Positions 9,501 to 18,645 of a stretch of DNA of 43,993 nucleotides are shown here, piece by piece. Numbering within the stretch: the first letter of the stretch is position 1; every line of letters starts with the position of its first letter. A program made the position numbers and the translations under genes. The notes beneath the pieces were generated by a model. That model worked only from the letters and a program-made list of their open reading frames with translations. It had not been told where the DNA came from and did not search any database. This DNA comes from Prevotella sp. (GTDB lineage Bacteria > Bacteroidota > Bacteroidia > Bacteroidales > Bacteroidaceae): the NCBI GenBank assembly GCA_017538105.1, contig JAFYJN010000061.1:1-43993 (forward strand), read 5' to 3'.

Positions 9501-9916
9501 TGTCCGTGCTTGTGAGCGAGACGAGTGCCACCAATACCAATACGTTTGCGGTAGTGCTTCCCGAAGAGGAGATACCGTTCCTCGATGGAAAGGATTGGAA
9601 GTATTATGAGGTAGACCTTAGTGCCTATGCCGGCAAGGATATCTATGTGGCCCTGCGCCATACTACCAACGGCACGAGCAACGTGGCCTTCTTCGACGAC
9701 TTCATGTTCTCGCACTTCGGTGACTCTTCCACAGGCATCCAAGAGATTGATGGCGACATTGATGCCAATGCCGAGGTGGCGGTTTATAACATGAGCGGTA
9801 TGTTGGTGGCCAATGGCCGTGGTCGTTCCGCCATGGAGCAGCTGGGCAAGGGTCTTTACATTATACAGGTGAAGAGCGGCGACCAGGTGCGCACCTTCCG
9901 TGCCGTTCGCAAGTGA
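6533..9916 (+). CDS. Large surface protein, four choice-of-anchor-J-like domains, T9SS-like tail
   Basis: 1127 aa. Signal peptide MRKLYVFLLAAFALCTFQVKAQ. Four jelly-roll domains of the choice-of-anchor-J/cleaved-adhesin type are visible by their opening and closing motifs: ~24-213 (EDFETES to VWIDDVVV), ~327-475 (ETFEDYFPPAGW to IYLDRVLL), ~590-770 (FEENFADNSLPNGW to AHIVVEE), ~880-1060 (YYAFEPNDLDYPW to AFFDDFMF). Fibronectin-III-like (~485-590) and abnormal-spindle-like beta modules (~220-320, ~790-870) separate them. The last ~50 residues (VAVYNMSGMLV to GKGLYIIQV) are a full-length T9SS type A sorting domain. Likely exported and attached at the surface, with a binding role in adhesion or glycan recognition. 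Followed by a strong hairpin, so probably transcribed alone. Confidence 0.85.
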   Translation: MRKLYVFLLAAFALCTFQVKAQTILSEDFETESTETVSQPIAVGAGWTTVNSYTGENASYNWHNYYAEKGTIGGKHVAGCDGPTYQSAAGGFGPREEILLTPELNLDNTYELSFTFRVSPMNCQDASLYDIQVRVVEDGDLAGAETVFSIQNQAMMRDAGVMVYPITTWDPYVAKVDLSDWQGKSVKLAFVYKMMTTIANVVWIDDVVVKQVTPETGPRGVLSIDSYNVGNLYVGEKLYTEVITMTNQGKNGLKITGVDMPQGVDININPSTVNLDKYENVQFQFSYKASLTSPATANIVIHTNGGDLPFTLSATKVMVPYGYMLETFEDYFPPAGWKNNGWGGTSTALEGDRSAYASGSYSDSYITSPRLDLLDGGQLIFTYYNQFDSMEGDSYQENDFSVEVSYDGGNTWTQKWIFDYTLMSYGETVTIDLGVGSDNSYVRWKNSKIEYDDEGASEFSHIYLDRVLLPHVWGADGTPKGSSVVKPKLGATDVYPRDIVLEWTPAQFAEGYKLYVGSDAAATNLVNGLDVKNVLTFTLPVADYETTYRWKVVPYNSVGDAAASEVSTWIFTTQPDASVTEFPFEENFADNSLPNGWMSVPAPTYNRSWYVNTYYPYRTESVTSNALTSGYLAADGEENSVTSQNFKIPEGSQMQISFVWGDEHPSDLVVDPSGMATKNNVTPNNGVSEGVFQIFDGEQWIDVTTISENSFDGDHKYWIEENIDLTAYAGKTIQFRWIHKCYNWSRDGGTSIAHIVVEERATSKARFNKTEWAAGKVNYGKAVNSGEKFTLLNKGTEPLTVKSATFTNSNFSTSLAAGTTIAPGAGATFSMQFDALETADVVNDQLTVEFEDGYVTTLPVSGEALAEDVLYYAFEPNDLDYPWTDFTTIDVDNAVSYDFAAYWLHFEKSGQKFAFWPAWDDMDQGLYGIMAPPSGEWALLAASPNDASGASADNWIVSKKLTATADSKFSFYARNWECLQSVLPDPQHRVSVLVSETSATNTNTFAVVLPEEEIPFLDGKDWKYYEVDLSAYAGKDIYVALRHTTNGTSNVAFFDDFMFSHFGDSSTGIQEIDGDIDANAEVAVYNMSGMLVANGRGRSAMEQLGKGLYIIQVKSGDQVRTFRAVRK

Positions 9917-9934
9917 CACAAGTAACAAGAATAT

Positions 9935-9980
9935 AAGGTAATGGGCGCGGCAAAACCTCCGCGCTTATTACCTTTGTTCT
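9935..9980 (+). terminator. Long hairpin after the 6533 gene
   Basis: Two nested perfect stems: AAGGTAAT (9935-9942) with ATTACCTT (9967-9974), and GCGCGG (9945-9950) with CCGCGC (9959-9964), followed by TGTTCTT. It begins 18 bp after the stop codon. Confidence 0.6.
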
Positions 9981-10044
9981 TAAATCCCCTTATAGTAACA
10001 TTAGCGATTATAGCTCCTATCAAGCCCTCCAAAATTACTCAATA

Positions 10045-12510
10045 ATGAAAAAAATATTACTCATTATTTCCTTTATAATGTTCGCTGTCACGGTTTCTGC
10101 GCAGAGTCGTAACAAGACACTGACCATCACCGTAACGGTCAATACTGATGATATCCTTGTTGACCAAGTGATACAACTCACACAGATGGACTATTCGCTC
10201 TCGTATGGCACTTTGAAACTGGATGCCAACGGACAGTGTACTGTCAAAGCATATGGTGGCAACCACCGTGTGGAAGTGAACAGGGAGGGCTATGTCCCTG
10301 CTTCCCTCGATTTCACTATCCCTGAGGAGGCTACTGAATATGCGGTGAGCTTAAGTCTTGAAGAACAGGTGCGCACACCCTTCGCGCTCCAAGCCACATG
10401 GACTCACGATGCCTTCACGGGTGACAACAACGTGCAGTTGACGTGGAACACGGAACAGCCTGCGTTCTTCGATGACTTCGAAGGTTACGAGCCTTTCGCT
10501 GTGAATTTCGGTGATTGGACGGGCATCGATGCCGACCAAGAGGCCGCCGCGGCCCTTGTGGGAGACTATCCCAACCGTGGGCTTCTGCAGTATGCGCAGA
10601 TTATTAACCCGTTGGCTGTCGACCCCACTTGGTGGTACGACTATCCCATCCTGCGTCCTTACGAGGGCAAACAGTATGTGGGCTTCACGCGTACCTCGTC
10701 GGGCAACGCTAACGACGACTGGCTCATCTCGCCAGCCATCGAGGTGGGCACCGACAATGCACTTATCTTCATGGGCAAGGCCGCCGACCAGTTCTTGGAG
10801 CGGTTCCAGGTGTATGTCACCACTCAGACCAACAACCCTGTGCAAACTGACTTCACGCGTCTTGACCAAGGCAATTACGAAACGGCCGACTACACGGGGT
10901 GGCGGCAGTATGAGTACGACCTGTCGGCATACGCTGGGCAGACTGTAAAATTGGCAATTCGTTATATCAGCGATTACAACCACTACCGCTCGTTCATGCT
11001 CATGGTCGACAATTTCTACGTTGGCCAGAGTCGTGGTTACGAGAGTGCCAAGGTGAGGGCGCGCCGCATACGCCGTTCAGAAGACAATCCCTATGAGTTG
11101 TTCCGAATCTACCGCGACGGTGAGGAGGTGGGCAATACGGCCCTTTATACATATACGATTAAAGAAACGCCGGGCGACCATGTTTATGGCGTGAAGGCGG
11201 AGTATCTGGCCGCTGAGAGCGAGATGACAACCACCACGCTCTCCATACCCGCCACGGGCTTTTCAAAGGTCATCTTCGCCGTTACAGCGCAAAGCAAGCT
11301 CACCACCGACGGCGTGAAACTCAACCTCGTGAGCACGGGCACAAGTGCTACTTATGAACTGACCGTGGCCAATGGTCAGGCGGAGATACTCTCTCTGCCC
11401 GATGGCGATTATGTGGTGAATGTAGAGGAGGGAGCCTTCCAAGGTTACCAACAGACATTCTCCGTCGATGGCGACCGCACGGTGGACATTGTCCTTGCAG
11501 ACAACATGCTTACACCCTATAATATCACCGCCGATGTCACCGATGAGGGCGTTGTCGTGAAATGGAACCAAGAATTGATATTCCAAGACAGTTTTGAGGA
11601 TTATCCCGACTTCGCCACGGGTTCTTTTGGTGAGTGGAAGACCTACGACCTCGACCAGATGCCCGTCTATCCCATCGGTCTGGGTGGAGCCAGCAACATC
11701 GTCACCTTCCCCGGGTCGGGCACACCAACGGCACCTGCCGCCATCGCGCCCTTGGTGTTCAACCCCTGGAACACCGTACCGGCCATGATGCCCACCGACC
11801 CCGCTGTGCAGGCTCCTACGGGTGACAAGACCATCGTTTTCTTCTCGCCCCAGCTTTTGCAAGCGAATAAATGGCTCGTCTCTCCCGAATTGGAAATACG
11901 CGAAGGATATGCTTTGAGCACCACGCTTAAGTCATATGAGGGTATGTATGCCGAGAGCGTGGAGTTCTGTGTGTCAACCACTGGCGACCAACCCAGTGAC
12001 TTCACTGTCATCAGCAATGCGTTGAACATCCCCGCAGGGGAATGGACCATTTATCAAACGCCGCTCGCTGATTATGTCGGACAGAAGGTGCGTCTGGCCG
12101 TGCATTACATCAGCTACGACACGTTCTTCCTGCAACTTGACGACTTCACCGTAGGACCAGAGAGCGGAGAGGCTCCTGTTGTCGATTATGGCAATGTGGT
12201 GCGTTATGACATCTATCTTGATGGAGTGAAGGTGGGCGAGAGTACCACTGCCACCTTCACCTTCACTAACCTGTCGGAGGGCCAACATACTATCGGTATC
12301 AAGGCCATTTACCTCAATGGTGATTCGGAGATGGCTGAATATGTGGTCAACATTACCTCGGGCATCGCCACCATTCGCCTTGACACCGCCACGCCCGATG
12401 AGGTGTATTCCATTGATGGCCAACGTATGGCGGCTCGGTGGAACGACCTGCCTCGGGGCATTTATCTGGTGAAGAAAAATAATGAATTCATCAAAGTTGT
12501 AAAGAAGTAA
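10045..12510 (+). CDS. Surface protein, two choice-of-anchor-J-like domains, T9SS-like tail
   Basis: 821 aa. Signal peptide MKKILLIISFIMFAVTVSAQ. Residues ~22-110 form a beta domain with a regulatory-domain-like turn (LDANGQCTVKAYGG). Two jelly-roll domains follow: ~140-330 (FFDDFEGYEPF to MLMVDNFYVG) and ~510-705 (FQDSFEDYPDF to LQLDDFTVG), both containing a WLISP or WLVSPELE core. Each is followed by a fibronectin-like module carrying a YRDGEEVG or YLDGVKVGE strand. The C-terminal tail runs VYSIDGQRM to RGIYLVKKNN. Likely a secreted binding protein like its upstream neighbour; no catalytic motif. No clear promoter in the 128-bp gap, most of which is the upstream hairpin. Confidence 0.82.
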   Translation: MKKILLIISFIMFAVTVSAQSRNKTLTITVTVNTDDILVDQVIQLTQMDYSLSYGTLKLDANGQCTVKAYGGNHRVEVNREGYVPASLDFTIPEEATEYAVSLSLEEQVRTPFALQATWTHDAFTGDNNVQLTWNTEQPAFFDDFEGYEPFAVNFGDWTGIDADQEAAAALVGDYPNRGLLQYAQIINPLAVDPTWWYDYPILRPYEGKQYVGFTRTSSGNANDDWLISPAIEVGTDNALIFMGKAADQFLERFQVYVTTQTNNPVQTDFTRLDQGNYETADYTGWRQYEYDLSAYAGQTVKLAIRYISDYNHYRSFMLMVDNFYVGQSRGYESAKVRARRIRRSEDNPYELFRIYRDGEEVGNTALYTYTIKETPGDHVYGVKAEYLAAESEMTTTTLSIPATGFSKVIFAVTAQSKLTTDGVKLNLVSTGTSATYELTVANGQAEILSLPDGDYVVNVEEGAFQGYQQTFSVDGDRTVDIVLADNMLTPYNITADVTDEGVVVKWNQELIFQDSFEDYPDFATGSFGEWKTYDLDQMPVYPIGLGGASNIVTFPGSGTPTAPAAIAPLVFNPWNTVPAMMPTDPAVQAPTGDKTIVFFSPQLLQANKWLVSPELEIREGYALSTTLKSYEGMYAESVEFCVSTTGDQPSDFTVISNALNIPAGEWTIYQTPLADYVGQKVRLAVHYISYDTFFLQLDDFTVGPESGEAPVVDYGNVVRYDIYLDGVKVGESTTATFTFTNLSEGQHTIGIKAIYLNGDSEMAEYVVNITSGIATIRLDTATPDEVYSIDGQRMAARWNDLPRGIYLVKKNNEFIKVVKK

Positions 12511-12605
12511 GGAGTTTAGGAGTTTGGGAGTATAGCCAATACCTTGCTATTACTTTGCTAATTGCTCGTAAACTTGTTTACTTATCAAATTAAAAAGAAT
12601 AAACA

Positions 12606-14531
12606 ATGAGAAAGATACTGATAAGTCTGGTGACACTGCTTTGTTCCACCGCTCTACACGCCCAACAGATAGAGGTCGATGTGCCCCTGTCGTCGTTCTC
12701 TCGTGTCCATGCTCCCTCACAACAAGTGTCAGCGCCTAGCCGTGTTGAGGGTCTCTCTTCCACTCAACGTGCCGTTGGTTATGCCGTTGGCGACAGTATC
12801 ACCATCAGTGGTGCGAGGGTGGGTTCCGCTGGGACTTATCCTGTGGGAGCGATTGTCGACGCCTCCGTGTTGGAGCGTTTTGCGGGGTGCAAGGTGATGG
12901 GCATACGCTATGCCGTTTCACAGGACTTGGGACGCACCCGCGCTTTCCTCTATCCTGTTACCGATGATGGGTATATCGATGATGGCGCTGCTATTGCCAA
13001 GAACCAAAAGGCATATGCCGGATGGAACAACGTGTTCTTCAACGGCGACACGTCGTATGAAATCCAGGGTGATGAACAACTGCTCGTGGGTTTCGACTAT
13101 GTGGAAACTGATGAGATGGTGGCGGCTGAATCGGGCGCCCTCTGCACCTATGGCGAATCATCGGGCACCGAATTGATGATTTACGCCAATTTCGCCAGTG
13201 GCGAAGGGTGGTATCAGGTGAACAACCTTGGCTGTCTCTGCGTGCAGCTTATCGTCGATGTGTCGTCACTACCGGAAAAGGATCTCGACATCATCTATTT
13301 CGACTCGGGCTTCCGCTATAAGAAACCTGGAGAGAACGTTGAACTGTATGCCATTGTGCAGAATGTGGGCCGTTCCGATGTTGCCAACTATGAGCTAAGT
13401 TGTCAACTCGATGAACAGCCGGAAACGATTATCGAAGGGGCGCAACTGAAGGAAAGCGCCGACGAGACGTTCCAGCCCGTAGTGTCGCTTCCATCCGACA
13501 TTGCCGTGGGCAAACATACACTCACGTTCCGAGTGAAGAGTGCCGACGGCGAGTCATTGGGAGGCACGAAGAATGACACGGAAACGGTGAATTTCTATGT
13601 CTACAATGAAACGATGTCTCGCCAGAAGGTATATGTGGAGCAATATACCGACCAGAACTATTATCTTTCGGCAGATGTGAACAACGCCTTTGCCAACGCC
13701 ACAGACGTGGCCGACATTATGTGCATGGTGAATGTGTATGCACCTGACAACCTGTTGGCGTTGCCAGAGTCGAACTATCTCCATGGTCTCTATGCTTATA
13801 CTTTGCCATCGTTCACTGTCAACCGCTCCTATTTCCCGGGTGAGAACTATATCGCCTATGATGTGAACTATTACATAGAATATTATCCTGTATTCGTGCC
13901 GACCATCATTTCCGCCCTCATCGAGGAAGACAAGGAACGTGAAGGTTTCGCCACTGTGGAGATGACACCGGAATACAACGCCGACACGCGGGAGTTGACC
14001 ATTGATGTGGGTGGTACGCTGACATCGGAGGCAGAAGCTATTTTCGGTGATGTGGCCGTCACGTTGATGATTACCGAGGACAACGTGAAGGCGGCGCAGC
14101 AGGTGCTCAACCCTGTTACCAACCGCCCGAAGACAGATGCCCAATATGTGCATAACCATGTGCTAAGGCAATATGTCACCGCTCCCACGGGTGACAAGGT
14201 GACCATCAACGGCACCACCTTCTCTGGACACTTCTCCACCACGCTCTCCGAAGAGTGGAAAGGAGAAGATTTAAAACTGGTGGCTGTCGTCACACGCTAC
14301 GCTCCAACAGTGACCGACGACAACGTGATGGAGATGGATGTGGTGGGGGCCAACGACTTCGACCTCAGCACCACTGTACCCACAGGCATCACTAGCCTCA
14401 CCCCCGACCCATCTCCAGAAGGGAGCGAATACTTTACCCTTGACGGTGTGAGATTAAATGGTGAACCCTCACACTCGGGCATCTACCTGTTCCGTCAGAA
14501 TGGAAAGACCAAAAAGGTCTTGATAAAGTAG
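12606..14531 (+). CDS. Omp28-related exported protein with T9SS-like tail
   Basis: 641 aa. Signal peptide MRKILISLVTLLCSTALHAQQ. Residues ~60-220 form a beta domain (GDSITISGARVG, CKVMGIRYAV). Residues ~230-335 look like an immunoglobulin-type domain. Residues ~338-560 resemble the thioredoxin-like Omp28 region: RQKVYVEQYTDQN occupies the place where relatives have a VEEFTG-x-x-C-x-x-C segment, but both cysteines are absent here, so a redox role is unlikely. The linker at ~598-608 (SLTPDPSPEGSEY) is encoded by a GC-rich repeat also found intergenically. The tail runs FTLDGVRL to SGIYLFRQNGK. The 95-bp gap to the previous gene has no obvious terminator, so the two may be co-transcribed. Confidence 0.72.
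   Translation: MRKILISLVTLLCSTALHAQQIEVDVPLSSFSRVHAPSQQVSAPSRVEGLSSTQRAVGYAVGDSITISGARVGSAGTYPVGAIVDASVLERFAGCKVMGIRYAVSQDLGRTRAFLYPVTDDGYIDDGAAIAKNQKAYAGWNNVFFNGDTSYEIQGDEQLLVGFDYVETDEMVAAESGALCTYGESSGTELMIYANFASGEGWYQVNNLGCLCVQLIVDVSSLPEKDLDIIYFDSGFRYKKPGENVELYAIVQNVGRSDVANYELSCQLDEQPETIIEGAQLKESADETFQPVVSLPSDIAVGKHTLTFRVKSADGESLGGTKNDTETVNFYVYNETMSRQKVYVEQYTDQNYYLSADVNNAFANATDVADIMCMVNVYAPDNLLALPESNYLHGLYAYTLPSFTVNRSYFPGENYIAYDVNYYIEYYPVFVPTIISALIEEDKEREGFATVEMTPEYNADTRELTIDVGGTLTSEAEAIFGDVAVTLMITEDNVKAAQQVLNPVTNRPKTDAQYVHNHVLRQYVTAPTGDKVTINGTTFSGHFSTTLSEEWKGEDLKLVAVVTRYAPTVTDDNVMEMDVVGANDFDLSTTVPTGITSLTPDPSPEGSEYFTLDGVRLNGEPSHSGIYLFRQNGKTKKVLIK
14396..14426 (+). repeat. GC-rich dispersed repeat inside a coding region
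   Basis: In-frame copy of the element seen at 51-77 (opposite orientation), encoding the LTPDPSPEGSE linker just before the C-terminal tail of the Omp28-related protein. A related tcacccc-rich stretch at 22535-22562 encodes LTSHPSPLTSE at the same place in the 19097 gene. Confidence 0.55.
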
Positions 14532-14569
14532 GGCTTTTTAGGCGAGAACGCTGAAAAAACTTCAATAAT

Positions 14570-14601
14570 TTTGCAATTATGTGAAAAATTGTTTATTTTT
14601 G
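14570..14601 (+). promoter_or_regulatory. Bacteroidota-type promoter for the 14692 giant
   Basis: -33 box TTTG (14570-14573) and -7 box TATTTTTG (14594-14601), exactly 20 bp apart. Predicted start near 14608, leader about 85 nt. Confidence 0.65.
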
Positions 14602-14691
14602 CAAGTTGAACAATTGGCAACAGGCGTCTTTGGCCTGTTAAACCTAAAGCATAAACTTAAACATCATATAAACCATTTAAACTAAACGCTT

Positions 14692-17600
14692 ATGAAAAAA
14701 ATTCTATCAGTGATGAGTCTCGCACTCATGTTGCTGGCTTTGGGATGGGCACAGACAGCGTCGGCCAAGACGGTGTACTTGCAGCCCAACAGCAACTGGA
14801 CACAAGACGGTGCCAGATTCGCGCTCTATGTGTTCAGCAACGAAGCGAACACATGGATTGACATGACTGCCGTGGGTGAAAGCGGGGTCTATTCCGCATC
14901 TTTTGATGACACGACTTATCCCAAAATGATTTTCGTTCGTATGAACGGAGGAACAACGGAAAACAATTGGGACAACATGTGGAATCAATCAAATGATTTA
15001 GATGCTCCTACGGAGAACCATCAGCTTTATACGTTGGCTGCTGGTGCTTGGAGTAATGGTGATTTCACCGTGACCCCATATTTCGGGTATGTGATGGACT
15101 TCAACACGACAATCTCAACATCCAACCACGACTTCTCTGTGGGAAAGAATTGGGGACATATTGTTGGCGAAGCCGTTATCGATGGTGATACGTATTACAT
15201 GAGCTACAGCTATAATTCGGCATCAGGCGTTGACGGAACAGGTTGTTTGTTGGGTTATTCGCAACAAGGTGGTAGTTATTATGAAGGCTATTCTCCCGTT
15301 ACTGACGTGTTGGTTACGCCGCTCGTGTCGGGTACAGTGGCTTTGTATGCAAAAACGTCCTATTCGACTCCGCAGTATGTTGAGTTTTACCAGGTGAGTG
15401 AAGACGGAAAGACGTTGGGTTCCTTAATTCAGAAGTTCACGCTGTCAGAGATGGATGATTCCGATATTACCGGTTGGAAATTCCTCACGCTTAACCTGAG
15501 TGAAGAACAGCGTTTGGGAATCCGTGTTTCCAATGCTTATATTGACAATTTCATGGCCACCTCGGCAACTATCGTACCAGAGAAGAAACTTACCATCAAT
15601 GGTGTAACGAGCCTCACGGGTTCCACTCCCGTTGCTTGCAACCAGAATGAAGATGGTTCAGCTGTGGTCACTGCTAATGTGAAAGTTAAAAATACGGGTG
15701 ATGTCGCTTTCGTAGCTGGTGAAACAGAGAACTATACCCTCTCTTTCGGTTGGAAGCAATACTATGGCACCACCGTTACTACTTATGATGATGTGACATT
15801 TGACATCTCTGAAGACCTCGCCGTAAATGAGGAAAAGACCATTGAGACAACGTTCAACGTACCCGCAGAGGTGGTGAGTGCCATCTTCTCCAACAACAGT
15901 TCTGGCTATTTCTACCTGAAAGTGAAGGAAAATGTGTCTGAGACCGTTTCCTCGGCTCAACTGCAGTGCCAGTTGAAGGAATATGCCTCGAAGTTCATCT
16001 TCGACAAAGCGGGAACCACGTACTATAGCAGTTCGAGTGCCACGTCGACTCCTATTGACTTCGGCAAGATCAGTGAGGCAACAACTTTGAACTATGAGAT
16101 TTACAACTCTGGTTCCGCCCCGCTGACCATCAACAGTTTCACCCTTCCGGAGCCGTACACCTCTGATGTTCCTGCCACACCATTTACCGTGGCTGGTGGT
16201 GAGAAGAAGGTGATTGCCATTACTCTGCCCGCAGACAATCCAGGCATCTTCGCAGGTGATTTGGAAATCGTCTACACCAACTTCGGCAAAGTGGCTGCCA
16301 CCTATACTCTTGGCATCTCAGGTACTATTGTTGACCCGACCAAGAACCTCATCACTTTCAGCAATGCAGACAACACCAACGGACAGTACCCCGCAGGGTC
16401 TATCCATTCTGACCAGGTGTATATCTCATCGAAGACCGAAGGTGGAGTGACGAATTATTACCTGCAGAGTACGAACACTACAACTAAGTTCATCACTCCG
16501 AAGCTAACAGCTACTGCTGGTGAGAACTTCACTTTCGACACTTGGTATACCAGTTACAGTTCCAGCGCTGCCGTTACGGTTTACACTTCTACTGACCGTG
16601 TGAACTGGACACAGATTATCAAAGCAACAGGTCTGGGCTCCGCTGTGAAGACATTCACCGCTACTATCGAAGATGAGGGCGATTATTATCTCGCCTTCGA
16701 ACTGACCGGCAATGCCCTGCTCGATAATATCTATGGCTTGACCTTGGCTGAAGCTCCTGAGCACGACTGGTATTTTACTGAAGAGGCAAACGTTCCAACT
16801 TCTGGAATGCAGAATACCGACTATACCGCCTCCATCACGCTGAAGAACATCAGTGCCGATGCCGACAACCTGACGGCCACGCTCTATATGGATGGTGAAG
16901 CTGTTGCAACCCAAGATGTTTCGTTAGAAGGCAATGCAATGACTGCTGCTGAAGGTACAGGACGTCCTGGTACCTATGGAATGAGCAATATCGCCGAGCC
17001 GACAACTATTGACTTGACTTTCAAACCTCACACTGTTGGTACCCTTCCCGCTTACATCGAGCTGAAAGCTGGTGAAACTGTGGTGAAGACCGAAGAGGTG
17101 GAAGTGACCATCGCAGAAGAGGTGGCTTTAAGTGGCGTACAAGTAGGTGAGAGTAAAACCACCAATGGGTCGGTTCCATTCTACTTCCTTTGGGCAGACC
17201 ATAGTTCTGGAAAGTCTATGAGTGACTTCGCTTATTCAAAAGAAGAATTGGCCGCTTATGGTATTGTAGCTGGAAGCAAGATTAAATCGATAAAGTTTAC
17301 AGGCAATCCGACAACTACGAAAACATTCTCAAGCGGCTTGACCGTTGATGTGTGGGTAGGCATGGAGGAAAATGGAACGTTGACATCATCTACTGCTGGT
17401 ACAGCGGATACTGACAATATGTTCCACCAAACGATTATTGATGAGTCTTCTTATTCATTTACCGCCAACATACCTGTCGAATTCACCATCACATTTGATG
17501 AACCATTGGTTTATGACGGAACGTCTGAAATTCGCGTGTTTACCAATACTAATGGTCATGGATCATACAACACGTTAAATTTCCCCGCAGATAATACCTA

Positions 17601-18630
17601 CGCCAATGGATATTATGCTTATGGAACAAACTCGTTCTCTTCCACTGGTGTTACTCCTGTTGCATACTTCGACCTTGAAGTGAGCACTCCGAAACTCTTC
17701 GGTACGGTAGCAGACATCTCTGGTAAGACCCAGGAGGCACCTTTGCATCTCGCTGGTGCCAAGGTGACCATCCGCAGCACGGAGGATGATGTGGAATACA
17801 CCGGTATCTCCGACGAGAATGGTAATTACTGCATTGACATCATCCAAGACGATCTCGTTTATGATGAGTTGATCTGTGAATTGGATGGCTATGCAGATGA
17901 GAGCTATACCGAAAGATACGGCAAGAATGTCACCTTCACCGAGGATTGCGACCTGTGGGTTGCCGATTATCCCTTCTATTTGGATAGCGATGAAACGATA
18001 AGTGGATGCTTCTGGAGTCCTGGTATGTATCCTTGCGTGGAACTGACCATCTCAGAATCTACTTATGCCACATTCTATTATGAGAACGATGCATATATGA
18101 TTCCTGACGGACTGACAGCCTATACTGTTAAGAAGAATGGCAATGAACTTACCTTAACAGAAGAGACGGCCTTGATTCCTGCTGCTTGTCCTGTGGTTAT
18201 CAATGGAGAGCCGGGAACTTATCAGTTCAGATGGTCTGACTCCTCCAGTTCCTTCTCTGGCGAGAACGACCTTATTGGTTCCGAGGAAGGTGGTAAGTTC
18301 GGCAACGATGGTGCGAAGTACTACGTACTCTCGTGGAAGGACAAGAACAAGAACGTCGACGAAGTGGGCTTCTACTTCCAGTCTGGCTCAAAAGGCAAGT
18401 ATGCCAAGGTGAAGGCTCACCAAGCTTATTTGCGTGTGCCTTCCTCACAGGCCAACGACGCTGGTTACACATTCACCTTCGACGAAGGCACCACTGGCAT
18501 CGCCGCGGTGGAAACTGACAGTTCCGTGCTTGATCCGAACCAGCCGATGTACAATCTCGCCGGCCAGCGTGTTGGCAAAGACTACCGAGGCGTGGTGATT
18601 CAGAACGGCAAGAAAGTTATTAAGAAGTAA
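14692..18630 (+). CDS. Giant exported protein with N-terminal CBM26-like module and T9SS-like tail
   Basis: 1312 aa. Signal peptide MKKILSVMSLALMLLALGWAQTASA. Residues ~26-120 resemble a family 26 starch-binding module (TVYLQPNSNW, FALYVFS, MIFVRMN, WNQSNDL). From ~130 on it is a paralog of the protein at 19097: both have a MDFN/VDFN-type opening, several jelly-roll and spindle-like beta modules, and a near-identical IYGLTLAEAPEHDW stretch (~679-693 here). A carboxypeptidase-like regulatory domain lies at ~1000-1075, then a YATFYYENDAYMIP domain (~1120-1280) and the tail YNLAGQRVG to NGKKVIKK. Probably a surface glycan-binding or adhesin protein; the starch assignment is by resemblance only. 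A small acidic gene follows 15 bp after the stop. Confidence 0.8.
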   Translation: MKKILSVMSLALMLLALGWAQTASAKTVYLQPNSNWTQDGARFALYVFSNEANTWIDMTAVGESGVYSASFDDTTYPKMIFVRMNGGTTENNWDNMWNQSNDLDAPTENHQLYTLAAGAWSNGDFTVTPYFGYVMDFNTTISTSNHDFSVGKNWGHIVGEAVIDGDTYYMSYSYNSASGVDGTGCLLGYSQQGGSYYEGYSPVTDVLVTPLVSGTVALYAKTSYSTPQYVEFYQVSEDGKTLGSLIQKFTLSEMDDSDITGWKFLTLNLSEEQRLGIRVSNAYIDNFMATSATIVPEKKLTINGVTSLTGSTPVACNQNEDGSAVVTANVKVKNTGDVAFVAGETENYTLSFGWKQYYGTTVTTYDDVTFDISEDLAVNEEKTIETTFNVPAEVVSAIFSNNSSGYFYLKVKENVSETVSSAQLQCQLKEYASKFIFDKAGTTYYSSSSATSTPIDFGKISEATTLNYEIYNSGSAPLTINSFTLPEPYTSDVPATPFTVAGGEKKVIAITLPADNPGIFAGDLEIVYTNFGKVAATYTLGISGTIVDPTKNLITFSNADNTNGQYPAGSIHSDQVYISSKTEGGVTNYYLQSTNTTTKFITPKLTATAGENFTFDTWYTSYSSSAAVTVYTSTDRVNWTQIIKATGLGSAVKTFTATIEDEGDYYLAFELTGNALLDNIYGLTLAEAPEHDWYFTEEANVPTSGMQNTDYTASITLKNISADADNLTATLYMDGEAVATQDVSLEGNAMTAAEGTGRPGTYGMSNIAEPTTIDLTFKPHTVGTLPAYIELKAGETVVKTEEVEVTIAEEVALSGVQVGESKTTNGSVPFYFLWADHSSGKSMSDFAYSKEELAAYGIVAGSKIKSIKFTGNPTTTKTFSSGLTVDVWVGMEENGTLTSSTAGTADTDNMFHQTIIDESSYSFTANIPVEFTITFDEPLVYDGTSEIRVFTNTNGHGSYNTLNFPADNTYANGYYAYGTNSFSSTGVTPVAYFDLEVSTPKLFGTVADISGKTQEAPLHLAGAKVTIRSTEDDVEYTGISDENGNYCIDIIQDDLVYDELICELDGYADESYTERYGKNVTFTEDCDLWVADYPFYLDSDETISGCFWSPGMYPCVELTISESTYATFYYENDAYMIPDGLTAYTVKKNGNELTLTEETALIPAACPVVINGEPGTYQFRWSDSSSSFSGENDLIGSEEGGKFGNDGAKYYVLSWKDKNKNVDEVGFYFQSGSKGKYAKVKAHQAYLRVPSSQANDAGYTFTFDEGTTGIAAVETDSSVLDPNQPMYNLAGQRVGKDYRGVVIQNGKKVIKK

Positions 18631-18645
18631 AAAGGTTAAGAAGAT

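Noticed and set aside
8972-9928. 318-aa antisense frame in the 6533 gene
   Set aside because: Antisense to a protein with clear domains and signal peptide; His/Gly-rich shadow translation with no recognisable features.
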